A stretch of 64,000 nucleotides of DNA from Lichenihabitans sp033947565 (GCF_033947565.1 NZ_JARPVX010000010.1:1-64000); one strand, 5' to 3'. Positions 8,743 to 17,763 are shown, counted from the first letter of the stretch. The notes: generated by a model not told the origin, from the letters alone. A program made the numbers and translations.

Positions 8743-9636
8743 TTGACCGACGTTATCTTCATCGGCCTCAGCCTCGGATCGATCCTGCTCCTCGTGGCGC
8801 TCGGCCTTGCCATCACCTATGGGGCCATGGGGGTTATCAACATGGCCCATGGTGACCTCGTCATGGTGGGCGCCTACACGACCGTGATGTCGGGCCTCTG
8901 GCTGCATCTCGGCTTCCTGGCCTCGATCCCGGTAGCCTTCGTGGTAACAGCCGTAATCGGCCTCGGAATCGAGAAGTTCATCGTGCGCCGGCTCTACGGA
9001 CGCCTGCTCGATACGCTGCTCGCCACCTGGGGCGTCGCCATCCTGCTCCAACAGGCGGTGCGGCTCGAATTCGGCGCGTCGTTCTTCGGGCGTCACATCG
9101 AAGGCCTCGGCTCAGGGCTCCAGAAGGCCGACGTGCCGGCCTGGCTGCAAGGCTCGATTACCCTGCTCGGCGTCGATCTCAACCTCTACCGCACCTTTAT
9201 CATCGTCGTGACGCTGGCGCTGACGGGGCTGACCTGGTTCATCATGTACCGCCTGCCGATTGGCACCCAGGTGCGCGCCATCATGCGCAACCCGAAGATG
9301 GCGGCCGCCTGCGGCATCGATGTCGAGCGCGTCAACGCCCTGACCTTCGCCTATGGATCGGGCCTCGCGGGTGTCGCCGGCGTCATGATGTCGGGTTTCA
9401 AGACCGTATTCCCCGACATGGGCACACCCCTCGTGGTCGACGGCTTCCTCGTGGTCGTGGTCGGCGGTGTCGGCTCGCTGTTCGGGTCGCTCGCTGCGTC
9501 CGGCATCCTCGGCCAGATCAACGGCATCGTGGCGGCCGGCACCAACGACATCATCGCCCGCGCGGTGGTGTTCGGCGTCGTGATTCTCATCATCATCTTC
9601 AGGCCGAAGGGCCTGTTCTCCTTCAAGGGGCGTTGA
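8743..9636 (+). CDS. urtB: Urea/amide ABC transporter permease (LivH family)
   Basis: A 297-residue inner-membrane permease with about eight hydrophobic segments. It reads like the LivH/UrtB family, with GLAITYGAMGVINMAHGDLVM near the start, TQVRAIMRNPKMAAACGID in the middle and FRPKGLFSFKGR at the end. The start is a TTG at 8743, preceded by a purine-poor region, and no closer ATG fits the family N-terminus. At about 300 residues it is the short form, lacking the long N-terminal extension of cyanobacterial UrtB. It sits 66 bases after urtA and 3 bases before urtC. Confidence 0.92.
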   Translation: MTDVIFIGLSLGSILLLVALGLAITYGAMGVINMAHGDLVMVGAYTTVMSGLWLHLGFLASIPVAFVVTAVIGLGIEKFIVRRLYGRLLDTLLATWGVAILLQQAVRLEFGASFFGRHIEGLGSGLQKADVPAWLQGSITLLGVDLNLYRTFIIVVTLALTGLTWFIMYRLPIGTQVRAIMRNPKMAAACGIDVERVNALTFAYGSGLAGVAGVMMSGFKTVFPDMGTPLVVDGFLVVVVGGVGSLFGSLAASGILGQINGIVAAGTNDIIARAVVFGVVILIIIFRPKGLFSFKGR

Positions 9637-9639
9637 GTC

Positions 9640-10797
9640 ATGCTGACGAAGCGCCAATTCGAGATCGCGTCCTACGCGCTCTTCATCGGCATCATCCTCA
9701 TCCTGCCGCTCTTCTTGGGCGAGTTCTGGACGAACCGCATCGCCAAATACCTCGTTTACGGCATGCTCGGCGTCGCCATCTGCCTGTCCTGGGGTTACGC
9801 CGGCATCCTCAACCTTGGCCAAGGCCTCTTCTTCGGCCTCGGCGCCTACATGATGGCGATGTCGCTGAAGCTGGCATCGAACACCAGCCAACAACAGGAT
9901 GCCGCCACCCCGATCCCCGATTTCATGTTCTGGAACGCCGAGCCAGGCGCCAAATCTGACCTATGCTGCATCGTTAAGGGCTCCTGGCTCTGGTACCCGT
10001 TCCAGTCGCAATGGTTCGGCCTCGTCATGGCGGTCGTGGTGCCGACGGTCGTGGCGGCGTTGCTCGGCACGATCGTGTTCCGCAAGCGCATCACGGGCGT
10101 GTTCATCTCCATCATCACGCTCGCGCTGGTGCTGCTGGTCCGGTTGCTCCTCATCAGCAGCCAGCCGCTGACCAACGGCTTCAACGGGCTCACCGATCTC
10201 GGCAGCTTCACGTTCGGCGATTTCGCCTTCGATTCCTATGGCGTGCCGCTCTATTACGTCGTCGCGGTCGCGCTCAGCCTCGTGCTGATCCTGGCCCGGT
10301 TGCTGGTCGAGACGCGCGCCGGTCTGGTGCTGCAGGCCATCCGCGACGACCAGAACCGTGTGCGATACCTCGGCTTCGACGTGCCGGCCTTTCAGATTTT
10401 CTTCTTCGCGGTGTCGGCCGGCATCGCGGGGCTTGCGGGGCTGCTCTACGTCAACGTCGCCGAATTCGCCTCGCCAACCTTCATGGACCTCGCCTTCTCG
10501 ATCACCATGGTGGTTTGGGCGGCGGTGGGCGGGCGCTCGTCGCTGCTTGGGGCTTGCATCGGCGCTATCCTAATCAACATGGCGGAAGCCACAATGAGTG
10601 AGACGCAGGGTCTGCTCGAAGCTTGGCGTGCCATCATCGGGCTCGTCTTCATCCTGGTGGTGCTGTTCCTGCCGCGCGGCCTCGCCGGGCTCGCCAACGA
10701 TGCTGTCGACTGGCTCCTCGCCCGCGTCGGTCGCACCCGGCCGACCCCGGCCTCCGTGCCAGACCATCTGACCGCTAGCCGCAACGGGAGCCTCTGA
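9640..10797 (+). CDS. urtC: Urea/amide ABC transporter permease (LivM family)
   Basis: A 385-residue LivM-type membrane protein that pairs with the UrtB permease. It has multiple hydrophobic helices, the LSWGYAGILNLGQGLFFGLGAY region and a cytoplasmic coupling segment RAGLVLQAIRDDQNRVRYLGF. The C-terminus LFLPRGLAGL is typical. The last base of its stop is shared with the urtD start. A longer periplasmic loop around residues 85-110 is usual for the UrtC branch. Confidence 0.92.
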   Translation: MLTKRQFEIASYALFIGIILILPLFLGEFWTNRIAKYLVYGMLGVAICLSWGYAGILNLGQGLFFGLGAYMMAMSLKLASNTSQQQDAATPIPDFMFWNAEPGAKSDLCCIVKGSWLWYPFQSQWFGLVMAVVVPTVVAALLGTIVFRKRITGVFISIITLALVLLVRLLLISSQPLTNGFNGLTDLGSFTFGDFAFDSYGVPLYYVVAVALSLVLILARLLVETRAGLVLQAIRDDQNRVRYLGFDVPAFQIFFFAVSAGIAGLAGLLYVNVAEFASPTFMDLAFSITMVVWAAVGGRSSLLGACIGAILINMAEATMSETQGLLEAWRAIIGLVFILVVLFLPRGLAGLANDAVDWLLARVGRTRPTPASVPDHLTASRNGSL

Positions 10798-11543
10798 TGG
10801 CCGCAGCTCTCACGCTCGACGGATTGGGCGTCGATTTTTCGGGCTTCAAGGCCGTCTCTGGGGTCTCAACGGTCGTGGAGGACGGCGAACTCCGGGTGCT
10901 CCTCGGCGCCAACGGGGCTGGCAAGACGACGCTGATGGATCTCGTCTCGGGCCGCACTGCTTCGACGGAAGGCCGGGTGTTCCTGTTCGACCAGGAGATC
11001 ACCAACCGCGAGGAGCACATCATCGCCCGCGCCGGGCTTGGTCGCAAATTTCAGCTCCCGAGCATCTTCAAGGAACTGACGATCCGCCGCAATCTCGAGG
11101 TGGCGAGTTGCCCGAGCCGCGGTGTCTTCGCCAATCTCGGCTTCGGCTTTCCAAAGTCGAGCCGCGATCGCGTCGACGAAGTCTTGGAGCTGACGGGCCT
11201 GACGGACTTGGCTGAGGGGATTGCCGCGAACCTGTCGCATGGCCAAACGCAATGGCTCGAACTCGGCTTGCTGATCGTCCAAAACCCCAAGGTGCTGCTG
11301 CTCGACGAGCCGACCGCCGGCATGACGGCGGGCGAAACCCAGAAGACCGCCCAGATCATCAACGGCCTCAAGGGTCGCCATACGGTCATCGTGGTGGAGC
11401 ACGACATGGCCTTCGTGCGCGAGATCGCCGAGCGCATCACCGTGCTGCACCTCGGCCAGATCATTGCCGAGGGCAACATGGCGGCGATCGAGATGAACGA
11501 AAAGGTGCGCGAAGCCTATCTCGGGTCCGGGGGGATCCACTGA
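10797..11543 (+). CDS. urtD: Urea/amide ABC transporter ATP-binding protein UrtD
   Basis: A 248-residue ATPase with Walker A GANGAGKTT, signature LSHGQTQWLELG, Walker B VLLLDEPTAGM and the switch histidine in VIVVEHDM. The LSHGQ variant in place of LSGGQ is the UrtD/LivG-type form. It energises uptake together with UrtE. It overlaps urtC and urtE by single bases (TGATG arrangements), so the three are translationally coupled. Confidence 0.93.
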   Translation: MAAALTLDGLGVDFSGFKAVSGVSTVVEDGELRVLLGANGAGKTTLMDLVSGRTASTEGRVFLFDQEITNREEHIIARAGLGRKFQLPSIFKELTIRRNLEVASCPSRGVFANLGFGFPKSSRDRVDEVLELTGLTDLAEGIAANLSHGQTQWLELGLLIVQNPKVLLLDEPTAGMTAGETQKTAQIINGLKGRHTVIVVEHDMAFVREIAERITVLHLGQIIAEGNMAAIEMNEKVREAYLGSGGIH

Positions 11544-12238
11544 TGCTGTCCCTCACCGGCGTCGACAGCTTCTACGATCGCAGCCACATCCTGCACGGGG
11601 TGTCGCTCTCCGTGCCCGACAAGCAGATCCTCTCCGTGCTTGGCCGCAACGGCACCGGCAAGACGACGCTGCTGAAGACGCTCATGGGCCTGACCGACAA
11701 GGCGACGGGGAAGATCCGTCTCGACGACAAGGATCTGAGCCGCAGCCCGACCCATCTGCGCGCCCGTTCAGGCATCGCCTACGTGCCGCAGGGCCGGCAG
11801 ATCATCCCGGATTTCACGGTCCGTGAGAACATCCTAATGGGCGCCTTCGCGCGGCCCGACGGCAAGCAGGCGATCCCCGACCTCGTGCCGGTGTTGTTCC
11901 CCTACCTGATGGCCAACCTGAACCGTCCGGGTGGGCTTCTGTCGGGCGGCCAGCAACAGCAGCTCGCCATCGCGCGGGCGCTGGCGGCCCAGCCGACCGT
12001 GCTGCTGATGGACGAGCCGACCGAAGGCATCCAGCCCAACATCGTGGCCGAGATCGAGGCCATCATCCTCCGCCTCAACCGCGAGGAGGGGCTGACCATC
12101 ATCCTGGTCGAACAGAACATCGCCTTCGCGCGCCGAGCCGGCCACGTCTTCGCCATTATGGAGAAGGGCCGCGTGGCGGCCGGTGGCCCGGCCGCGGCGC
12201 TGACCGACGACCTCATCCATCGCCATCTTGCCGTGTGA
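11543..12238 (+). CDS. urtE: Urea/amide ABC transporter ATP-binding protein UrtE
   Basis: A 231-residue LivF-type ATPase that starts at the ATG overlapping the urtD stop (TGATG). Motifs are Walker A GRNGTGKTT, YVPQGRQIIPDFTVREN, signature LSGGQQQQLAIARALA and Walker B VLLMDEPTEGIQPNIV, where the EGIQP piece is characteristic of UrtE. It ends the transporter block, and amiE follows after 72 bases without a visible terminator. Confidence 0.93.
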   Translation: MLSLTGVDSFYDRSHILHGVSLSVPDKQILSVLGRNGTGKTTLLKTLMGLTDKATGKIRLDDKDLSRSPTHLRARSGIAYVPQGRQIIPDFTVRENILMGAFARPDGKQAIPDLVPVLFPYLMANLNRPGGLLSGGQQQQLAIARALAAQPTVLLMDEPTEGIQPNIVAEIEAIILRLNREEGLTIILVEQNIAFARRAGHVFAIMEKGRVAAGGPAAALTDDLIHRHLAV

Positions 12239-12310
12239 GCCCCCGGTCTTCACGACACGAACCTTCCGCCCCCACCGGATAACGACAACACCCAACCAAG
12301 GACACGTCCC

Positions 12311-13351
12311 ATGCTGCACGGCGACATTTCCTCCAGCAACGACACGGTCGGCGTCGCCGTCGTGAGCTACAAGATGCCCCGGCTCCACACCAAGGCCGAG
12401 GTTCTCGCCAACGCCAAGAAGATCGCCGACATGGTGGTCGGCATGAAGTCGGGCCTGCCCGGCATGGATCTCGTGATCTTCCCGGAATATTCGACGCACG
12501 GCATCATGTACGACTCGAAGGAGATGTACGAGACGGCCTCGACGATCCCCGGCGACGAGACCGAGATCTTCGCCGAAGCCTGCCGCAAGGCCAAGGTTTG
12601 GGGTGTGTTTTCGTTGACCGGCGAACAGCACGAGGAGCACCCCAACAAGGCGCCCTACAACACCCTGATCCTGATGAACGACCAGGGCGAGATCGTGCAG
12701 AAATATCGCAAGATCATGCCGTGGGTGCCGATCGAAGGCTGGTACCCGGGCGACTGCACCTATGTGTCCGAAGGCCCCAAGGGCATGAAGATGAGCCTCA
12801 TCATCTGCGATGACGGCAATTATCCCGAGATCTGGCGCGACTGCGCCATGAAGGGCGCCGAGTTGATCATCCGCTGCCAGGGCTACATGTACCCGGCCAA
12901 GGAACAGCAGATCACCATGTCGAAAGCCATGGCATGGGCCAACAATTGCTACGTGGCGGTTGCCAATGCGTCCGGCTTCGACGGCGTCTACACCTATTTC
13001 GGCCATTCGGCCCTGATAGGCTTCGATGGCCGCACACTTGGCGAGACGGGACCGGAGGAGATGGGCATCCAATACGCCCAGCTGTCGAAATTCCTGCTTC
13101 GCGACGCCCGCAAGCACGGCCAGTCCGAGAACCACCTCTTCAAGCTCGTGCACCGCGGCTATACGGGCATGATCAACTCGGGCGAGGGCGACAAGGGCGT
13201 AGCGGCCTGCCCGTACGACTTCTACGCGAAGTGGATCGCCGACCCGGAAGCCACCCGCGAGATGGTTGAGAAGATGACCCGCGACACGGTGGGCACGGAC
13301 GAGGCGCCGATGGAGGGCATCCCGAACAAAAAGACCGCGGCACACCGTTAG
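12311..13351 (+). CDS. amiE: Aliphatic amidase
   Basis: At 346 residues the protein equals the length of Pseudomonas AmiE and matches it closely throughout (HGDISSSNDTVGVAVV at the start, EQHEEHPNKAPYNTL, ANNCYVAVANASGFDGVY). All four catalytic residues of this nitrilase-superfamily enzyme fall at the standard numbers: Glu59 (FPEYS), Lys134 (YRKIMPW), Glu142 (IEGWYPG) and Cys166 (LIICDDGN). It hydrolyses short-chain amides to acid and ammonia in the cytoplasm. It lies behind the urt genes under the AmiR-type leader, which makes transporter and amidase one inducible unit. The formamidase AmiF is the other possibility; the N-terminus and active-site spacing favour AmiE. Confidence 0.95.
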   Translation: MLHGDISSSNDTVGVAVVSYKMPRLHTKAEVLANAKKIADMVVGMKSGLPGMDLVIFPEYSTHGIMYDSKEMYETASTIPGDETEIFAEACRKAKVWGVFSLTGEQHEEHPNKAPYNTLILMNDQGEIVQKYRKIMPWVPIEGWYPGDCTYVSEGPKGMKMSLIICDDGNYPEIWRDCAMKGAELIIRCQGYMYPAKEQQITMSKAMAWANNCYVAVANASGFDGVYTYFGHSALIGFDGRTLGETGPEEMGIQYAQLSKFLLRDARKHGQSENHLFKLVHRGYTGMINSGEGDKGVAACPYDFYAKWIADPEATREMVEKMTRDTVGTDEAPMEGIPNKKTAAHR

Positions 13352-13360
13352 CGGCACCTC

Positions 13361-13386
13361 CCTTCTCCCGTTCGCACGGGAGAAGG
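13361..13386. repeat. Small intergenic palindrome, copy 2
   Basis: A perfect 11-base stem, CCTTCTCCCGT with ACGGGAGAAGG, around the loop TCGC. It lies between amiE and ureE. It matches the copies at 8685-8712 and 34855-34880. There is no T-run, so it is not a standard terminator. Confidence 0.8.
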
Positions 13387-13414
13387 ATCGTGGACCTTGA
13401 AGAGGACCCTTCCC

Positions 13415-13876
13415 ATGCTGCTCGTCGAACGTGTCCTGGGGAGCCGGATCGATCCCCTTCTGTCAGATCGCCTGCACCACCTCGAACACCACGGCCAGGT
13501 CGATATCCTCAACTTGCCCGCCGCCGAGCTGGCGCGGCGCCGTTTTCGGGCCACTAGCGCGGCCGGTGAGGAGATCGCCATCGCGCTGCCGCGCGACCAG
13601 AAACTCTTCGATGGGGCGGTGCTGGTGCTCGAGGATCACAAGGCCATCGTGGTGCGGGTCGACAGCGAGCACTGGTTGCGCCTGCAGCCACGCTCGATCG
13701 CCGATGCGGTGGAGCTCGGCTACCACGCCGGCAACCTGCATTGGCGGGTGCGCTTCCAGGGCGAGGCACTGTTGGTCGCGCTCGAAGCGCCGGTCGACAG
13801 CTACCTCGACCGTCTCGGGACGCTGATCACAGAGCGCCGCGTCGTCACCTCGGTGTCGAAGACCGACGACCTGTGA
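13415..13876 (+). CDS. ureE: Urease accessory protein UreE (nickel metallochaperone)
   Basis: A 153-residue protein with the UreE two-domain layout: an N-terminal peptide-binding part (VERVLGSRID, RRRFRATSAAGEEIAIALPRD) and a C-terminal metal-binding part with GYHAGNLHW, containing the conserved nickel-ligand histidine. There is no histidine-rich tail, so nickel storage capacity should be low. The ATG at 13415 was preferred to the TTG at 13397 because AGAGGA (13401-13406) lies at good spacing. The stop overlaps the ureF start (TGATG). It delivers nickel to the UreG-UreF-UreD complex. Confidence 0.9.
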   Translation: MLLVERVLGSRIDPLLSDRLHHLEHHGQVDILNLPAAELARRRFRATSAAGEEIAIALPRDQKLFDGAVLVLEDHKAIVVRVDSEHWLRLQPRSIADAVELGYHAGNLHWRVRFQGEALLVALEAPVDSYLDRLGTLITERRVVTSVSKTDDL

Positions 13877-14550
13877 TGCAGGCGCTTCTCGCGACGCTTT
13901 GGCAAAGCGATAGCGCCTTCCCGAGCGGTGGCTTCGCGTTTTCGAACGGCATCGAGGGCGCGGCCGCGCTCGCGGGGTCGCTCGACAAGGAGACGCTCGG
14001 CACCGTTCTGGCCTTCACACTGCGGCATCGCTGGGCCACGGCCGACAGGCACGCCATGCTGCATGCGTTCCACGCAGACGACATCGAACGGCTGGCCATC
14101 ATCGACCACACCTTCGAAACTGCCACGCTTCCCGAACCTCTGCGGGTCGGCTCTCGTCGCAATGGCATGGCGTTTCTCACGGCCCATGCACGATTGGACA
14201 CACCCGGCGCACAGGACTTGCGTGCCGCCATCGCCGGGGGGCAGTGCCTCGGCCACCTGCCAGTCGTGCAAGGCTGGATCTGGCGGCGTTGCGGGCTTGA
14301 CCAGAACGCGGCGGTCGCGGCCTCGGCCTATACGGTGACGGCCGCGATGGTGAACGCGGCGGTCCGGCTCGGTCTGGTCGGAGCGATCGAGGCGCAGCGC
14401 GTGCTGGCCGGGACCTTTCCATTGATTTCGGACCTCGCAGCGATGCCGTTCGATCTATCCGCCGACGTTGCCTTCCCCAGCGCGACACCCTGGCTCGACA
14501 TCGCGGTCACCCGGCACGCACGGTCCGACCTGCGCTTATTCTCGAACTAG
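13876..14550 (+). CDS. ureF: Urease accessory protein UreF
   Basis: A 224-residue, all-helical accessory protein recognised by the N-terminal LWQSDSAFPSGGFAFSNGIEG and by the later GQCLGHLPVVQGW region. UreF forms the activation scaffold with UreD and UreG on apo-urease. It starts at the ATG overlapping the ureE stop. It is slightly divergent from textbook UreF, like the rest of this urease set. After it comes a 160-base gap filled by an interspersed repeat. Confidence 0.9.
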   Translation: MQALLATLWQSDSAFPSGGFAFSNGIEGAAALAGSLDKETLGTVLAFTLRHRWATADRHAMLHAFHADDIERLAIIDHTFETATLPEPLRVGSRRNGMAFLTAHARLDTPGAQDLRAAIAGGQCLGHLPVVQGWIWRRCGLDQNAAVAASAYTVTAAMVNAAVRLGLVGAIEAQRVLAGTFPLISDLAAMPFDLSADVAFPSATPWLDIAVTRHARSDLRLFSN

Positions 14551-14574
14551 CCATGGCCAAGCTTTCCCCTGCCG

Positions 14575-14670
14575 TCATTATGCTGAGGGGGCCCGAAGGG
14601 CCGTCCCGAAGGACAAACGGTGGTTGTGCGTCCTTTGACTCGGCCGCAACGCGGCCGGCTCAGGATGAGG
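14575..14670 (-). repeat. Interspersed palindromic repeat of about 96 bases, copy 1 (inverted relative to copy 2)
   Basis: Read on the minus strand the element begins CCTCATCCTGAG, contains GGACGCACAACCA and TTCGGGACGG, and ends near CCTCAGCAT. It aligns end to end with 18654-18748. Internal GC-rich inverted repeats (GGCCGC with GCGGCC) give it hairpin potential. It fills most of the ureF-ureAB gap. The layout resembles the mosaic palindromic elements known from rhizobial genomes. Confidence 0.75.
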
Positions 14671-14710
14671 ATGGCCGGGGCCTGACGTTGACCCGCTTGG
14701 AGGAGCCTTC

Positions 14711-15409
14711 ATGCTGCTGACGCCGACCGAGCTCGAACGGCTCACCATCTTCACGGCCGCCGAACTCGCGCGCAAGCGGCGGGGCAGGGGCCTGAAGCTC
14801 AACCATCCCGAGGCCGTGGCGCTGATCACCGACGAGATCCTCGAAGGTGCGCGGGATGGAAAATCCGTGGCGCAGATGATGAGCTTCGGATCGACCATCC
14901 TGAGCCAGGAGGACGTCATGCCGGGCGTCGCCGCCATGGTGCCGATCCTCCAGGTCGAGGGCGTGTTCCCCGACGGCACCAAGCTCGTGACGATCCACGA
15001 GCCGATCCGCCCCGTGGAGGGCGGCGCGGCCGACACGCTGGAACCGGGCGAACTGCTGCCCGCCGAAGGCGACGACATCATCCTCAACGCCGCTCGACGC
15101 AGCGTGACGATCTCGGTCGTGAACACCGGCGACCGTCCGGTGCAGATCGGCTCACATTACCATTTCTTCGAGACCAACAAGGCGCTTGACTTCGATCGGG
15201 CCGAGGCCTTCGGCATGCGGCTCGACATTCCGGCCGGCACGGCGGTGCGCTTCGAGCCGGGGCAGACAAAGGATGTGACGCTCTGCATCTATGGGGGGCG
15301 CCGCGAGGTCACCGGCTTCCACGGCCTCAGCGACGGGCCGACCGACACCGACCAGGCCCGCGACACGGCGCTCGCCCGCGCCCGCGCGGCCGGCTTCAAG
15401 GGAGCCTGA
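14711..15409 (+). CDS. ureAB: Urease gamma-beta fusion subunit
   Basis: At 232 residues, the protein joins a complete gamma domain (residues 1-100: LLTPTELERLTIFTAAELAR, LNHPEAVALITDEILEGARDG, GVAAMVPILQVEGVFPDGTKLVT) to a beta domain (about 105-232: ILNAARRSVTISVVNTGDRPVQIGSHYHFFETN, LDFDRAEAFGMRLDIPAGTAVRFEPG). Most bacteria encode these as separate UreA and UreB. The fused form is known from Helicobacter and some other lineages. It combines with UreC to form the urease core, and its stop lies three bases before the ureC start. Both halves look intact. Confidence 0.95.
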   Translation: MLLTPTELERLTIFTAAELARKRRGRGLKLNHPEAVALITDEILEGARDGKSVAQMMSFGSTILSQEDVMPGVAAMVPILQVEGVFPDGTKLVTIHEPIRPVEGGAADTLEPGELLPAEGDDIILNAARRSVTISVVNTGDRPVQIGSHYHFFETNKALDFDRAEAFGMRLDIPAGTAVRFEPGQTKDVTLCIYGGRREVTGFHGLSDGPTDTDQARDTALARARAAGFKGA

Positions 15410-15412
15410 TCC

Positions 15413-17125
15413 ATGGCCCGCTTGTCCCGCAGAGATTACGCGCAGCTTTACGGTCCCACAGTCGGCGACGGCCTGCGCCTCGGCGACACCTCGCTGATCG
15501 CCGTTGTCGAAAAGGACCATACCGTCTACGGCGACGAATGCCTGCACGGCGGCGGCAAGACCCTGCGCGATGGCGCGGGTCTTGCCGCCGGAATCACCAG
15601 CGCCCAGGGCGCGCTCGATATGCTGCTCTGCAACGTCGTGGTGATCGACGCGGTGCTTGGTGTCGTCAAAGGCGACCTCGGCATCAAGGACGGGGTGATC
15701 GTGGGGCTCGGCAAGGCCGGCAACCCCGCCGTAATGGACGGCGTCGACCCCCGCCTCATCGTGTCCCAGGCCACTACGGTGCGGGATTGCGAGGGGCTGA
15801 TCGCCACCGCAGGTGCCATCGACGTGCATGTGCATTTCGACTCGGCCGGCCTCTGCGAACACGCCATCTCGTCCGGCATCACCACGATGCTCGGCGGCTC
15901 GCTCGGGCCCATCACGGTCGGCATCGACTCGGGCGGCCCCTTCAACACCGGCAAGATGCTGCAAGCGTCCGAAGCCTGGCCGATCAACTTCGGCTTCCTG
16001 GGCCGCGGCAACTCCCACAAGCCTGCCTCGCTAGTCGAGCAGATGGAGACTGGCTGCCTCGGCCTGAAGATCCACGAGGACTGGGGCTCGATGCCGGCCA
16101 CGATCGATAGCTGCCTCAAGGTGGCGGACGAACTCGACTTCCAGGTGCAGATCCACACCGACACGCTGAACGAATCGGGTTTCGTCGAGGATACGCTCGC
16201 TGCCATCGGCGGTCGCACCATCCACATGTACCACACCGAGGGTGCGGGCGGTGGCCATGCGCCCGACATCATCCGGGTCGCGGGACTGCCGCATTGCCTG
16301 CCGTCGTCGACCAACCCCACCAATCCCTATACGGTGAACACCTTCGACGAACACCTCGACATGACGATGGTGTGCCATCACCTCAATCCGGCGATTCCCG
16401 AGGACGTGGCCTTCGCCGAAAGCCGCATCCGCGCCCAGACCATCGCGGCCGAAGACGTGCTGCACGACATCGGCGCTATCTCGATGCTCGGCTCCGACAG
16501 CCAGGGCATGGGCCGCATTCATGAGGTGATCTGCCGGACGTGGCAGCTCGCCTCCAAGATGAAGGACCAGCGCGGACCACTGCCCGAGGAGCAGCCCCGG
16601 CGCGGCGACAACGCCCGCATCCGCCGCTTCATCGCCAAATACACGATCAATGCGGCGAAGAGCTTTGGCATAGCCGACCACATCGGCTCGCTCGAAGACG
16701 GAAAGATGGCCGACATCGTGATCTGGCGCCCGGCCTTCTTCGGCATCAAACCGGAGCTCGTAGTGAAGGGCGGCTTTATCGCCTGGGGCGCCATGGGCGA
16801 CTCGGCAGCCTCGCTGATGACGTGCGAGCCGATCCGCATGCGTCCGCAATGGGGCGCCTTCGGCCGCGCCGCTTCCGCGCTCTCCGCCTGTTTCGTCCAC
16901 CCGCTGGCGATCGCGGCCGATCTCGGTGGATCGCTCGGCTTGTCCAAAACACTGCTGCCTGCCCACGGCACGCGGCGGCTTCAAAAATCCGACATGTTGT
17001 GGAACGACGCCTGCCCGGACATCCGGGTCGATCCGCAGACGTTCGAGGTCTTCGTCGACGGCATCCTCGCGACCTGCGAACCGGCTGAGCGCCTTCCCCT
17101 GGCGCAGCGGTACATGCTGCGATGA
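15413..17125 (+). CDS. ureC: Urease alpha (catalytic) subunit, divergent type
   Basis: At 570 residues this is the normal UreC length. The nickel ligands are all present: HVH in AIDVHVHFD, the carbamylated lysine in GLKIHEDWG, His in QIHTDTLNESGF, His in YHTEGAGGGHAPD and Asp in GSDSQGMGR. The mobile-flap Cys-His (MVCHHLNP) is also kept. It departs from standard ureases where they read ICPQ after the first His pair and GTGPAxGT in the pocket. Here these are DSAGL and SLGPITVG. So the metal centre should be functional, while substrate-pocket walls differ. Urea hydrolysis is the default call; another small amide-like substrate is possible. Confidence 0.9.
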   Translation: MARLSRRDYAQLYGPTVGDGLRLGDTSLIAVVEKDHTVYGDECLHGGGKTLRDGAGLAAGITSAQGALDMLLCNVVVIDAVLGVVKGDLGIKDGVIVGLGKAGNPAVMDGVDPRLIVSQATTVRDCEGLIATAGAIDVHVHFDSAGLCEHAISSGITTMLGGSLGPITVGIDSGGPFNTGKMLQASEAWPINFGFLGRGNSHKPASLVEQMETGCLGLKIHEDWGSMPATIDSCLKVADELDFQVQIHTDTLNESGFVEDTLAAIGGRTIHMYHTEGAGGGHAPDIIRVAGLPHCLPSSTNPTNPYTVNTFDEHLDMTMVCHHLNPAIPEDVAFAESRIRAQTIAAEDVLHDIGAISMLGSDSQGMGRIHEVICRTWQLASKMKDQRGPLPEEQPRRGDNARIRRFIAKYTINAAKSFGIADHIGSLEDGKMADIVIWRPAFFGIKPELVVKGGFIAWGAMGDSAASLMTCEPIRMRPQWGAFGRAASALSACFVHPLAIAADLGGSLGLSKTLLPAHGTRRLQKSDMLWNDACPDIRVDPQTFEVFVDGILATCEPAERLPLAQRYMLR

Positions 17126-17763
17126 GTGCGATGCCAACCCCATCTCACAAGCGTCAAACGGCGGCCCGCGTCGGCATCGGTGGGCCGGTCGGCTCCGGGA
17201 AGACGGCGTTGATCGAGCGCCTGATCCCCGTGCTGCAGGAGCGCGGCATCGATCTCGCGATCGTCACCAACGATCTCGTCACCCACGAAGACGCCGAGAG
17301 GGTGCGCCGCTCCGGTCTCATCGACCCGGCGCGTGTCGCGGCCGTCGAGGCCGGGGCGTGCCCCCATACGGTGATCCGCGAGGACCCGACCCTCAACATC
17401 GCGGCGGGCGACGCGCTCGAAGCACGCTTTCCCGGCCTCGAACTCATCCTGTTCGAGTCGGGTGGCGACAATCTCGCCTCCACGTTCTCGCTCGATCTCG
17501 TCGACTGGTGGATCTTCGTGATCGACGTCGCGGGCGGCGACGACATTCCGCGCAAGAAGGGGCCGGGGATCATCCGCTGCGACCTGCTCGTGGTGAATAA
17601 GACCGACCTCGCCCCCCATGTCGGCGTCGACCTGCCCCGCATGCTGGCCGAGGCCGGAACCGTGCGGGCCGGCCGCCCCGTCATCGCCACTAACCTGCGC
17701 ACCGGCGATGCCGTGGAGGCGGTGGCCGATGCCATCTGCGGGGCCGTGGTGTTCAAGGAATGA
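17122..17763 (+). CDS. ureG: Urease accessory GTPase UreG
   Basis: A 213-residue SIMIBI-class GTPase with P-loop GIGGPVGSGKTAL, the nickel/zinc-binding CPH motif in AGACPHTVIRED, ESGGDNLASTFS and the guanine-specificity motif VVNKTDLAP. It powers nickel insertion into urease. Its start overlaps the ureC stop by four bases. The motif before CPH reads EAGA where most UreG have ETGG, another sign that this urease set is a distinct branch. Confidence 0.94.
   Translation: MSAMPTPSHKRQTAARVGIGGPVGSGKTALIERLIPVLQERGIDLAIVTNDLVTHEDAERVRRSGLIDPARVAAVEAGACPHTVIREDPTLNIAAGDALEARFPGLELILFESGGDNLASTFSLDLVDWWIFVIDVAGGDDIPRKKGPGIIRCDLLVVNKTDLAPHVGVDLPRMLAEAGTVRAGRPVIATNLRTGDAVEAVADAICGAVVFKE

Noticed and set aside
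11834..13357. A 507-codon minus-strand frame opposite urtE and amiE
   Set aside because: It shows repetitive His/Asp/Gly-rich shadow composition and lies opposite two firmly identified genes.
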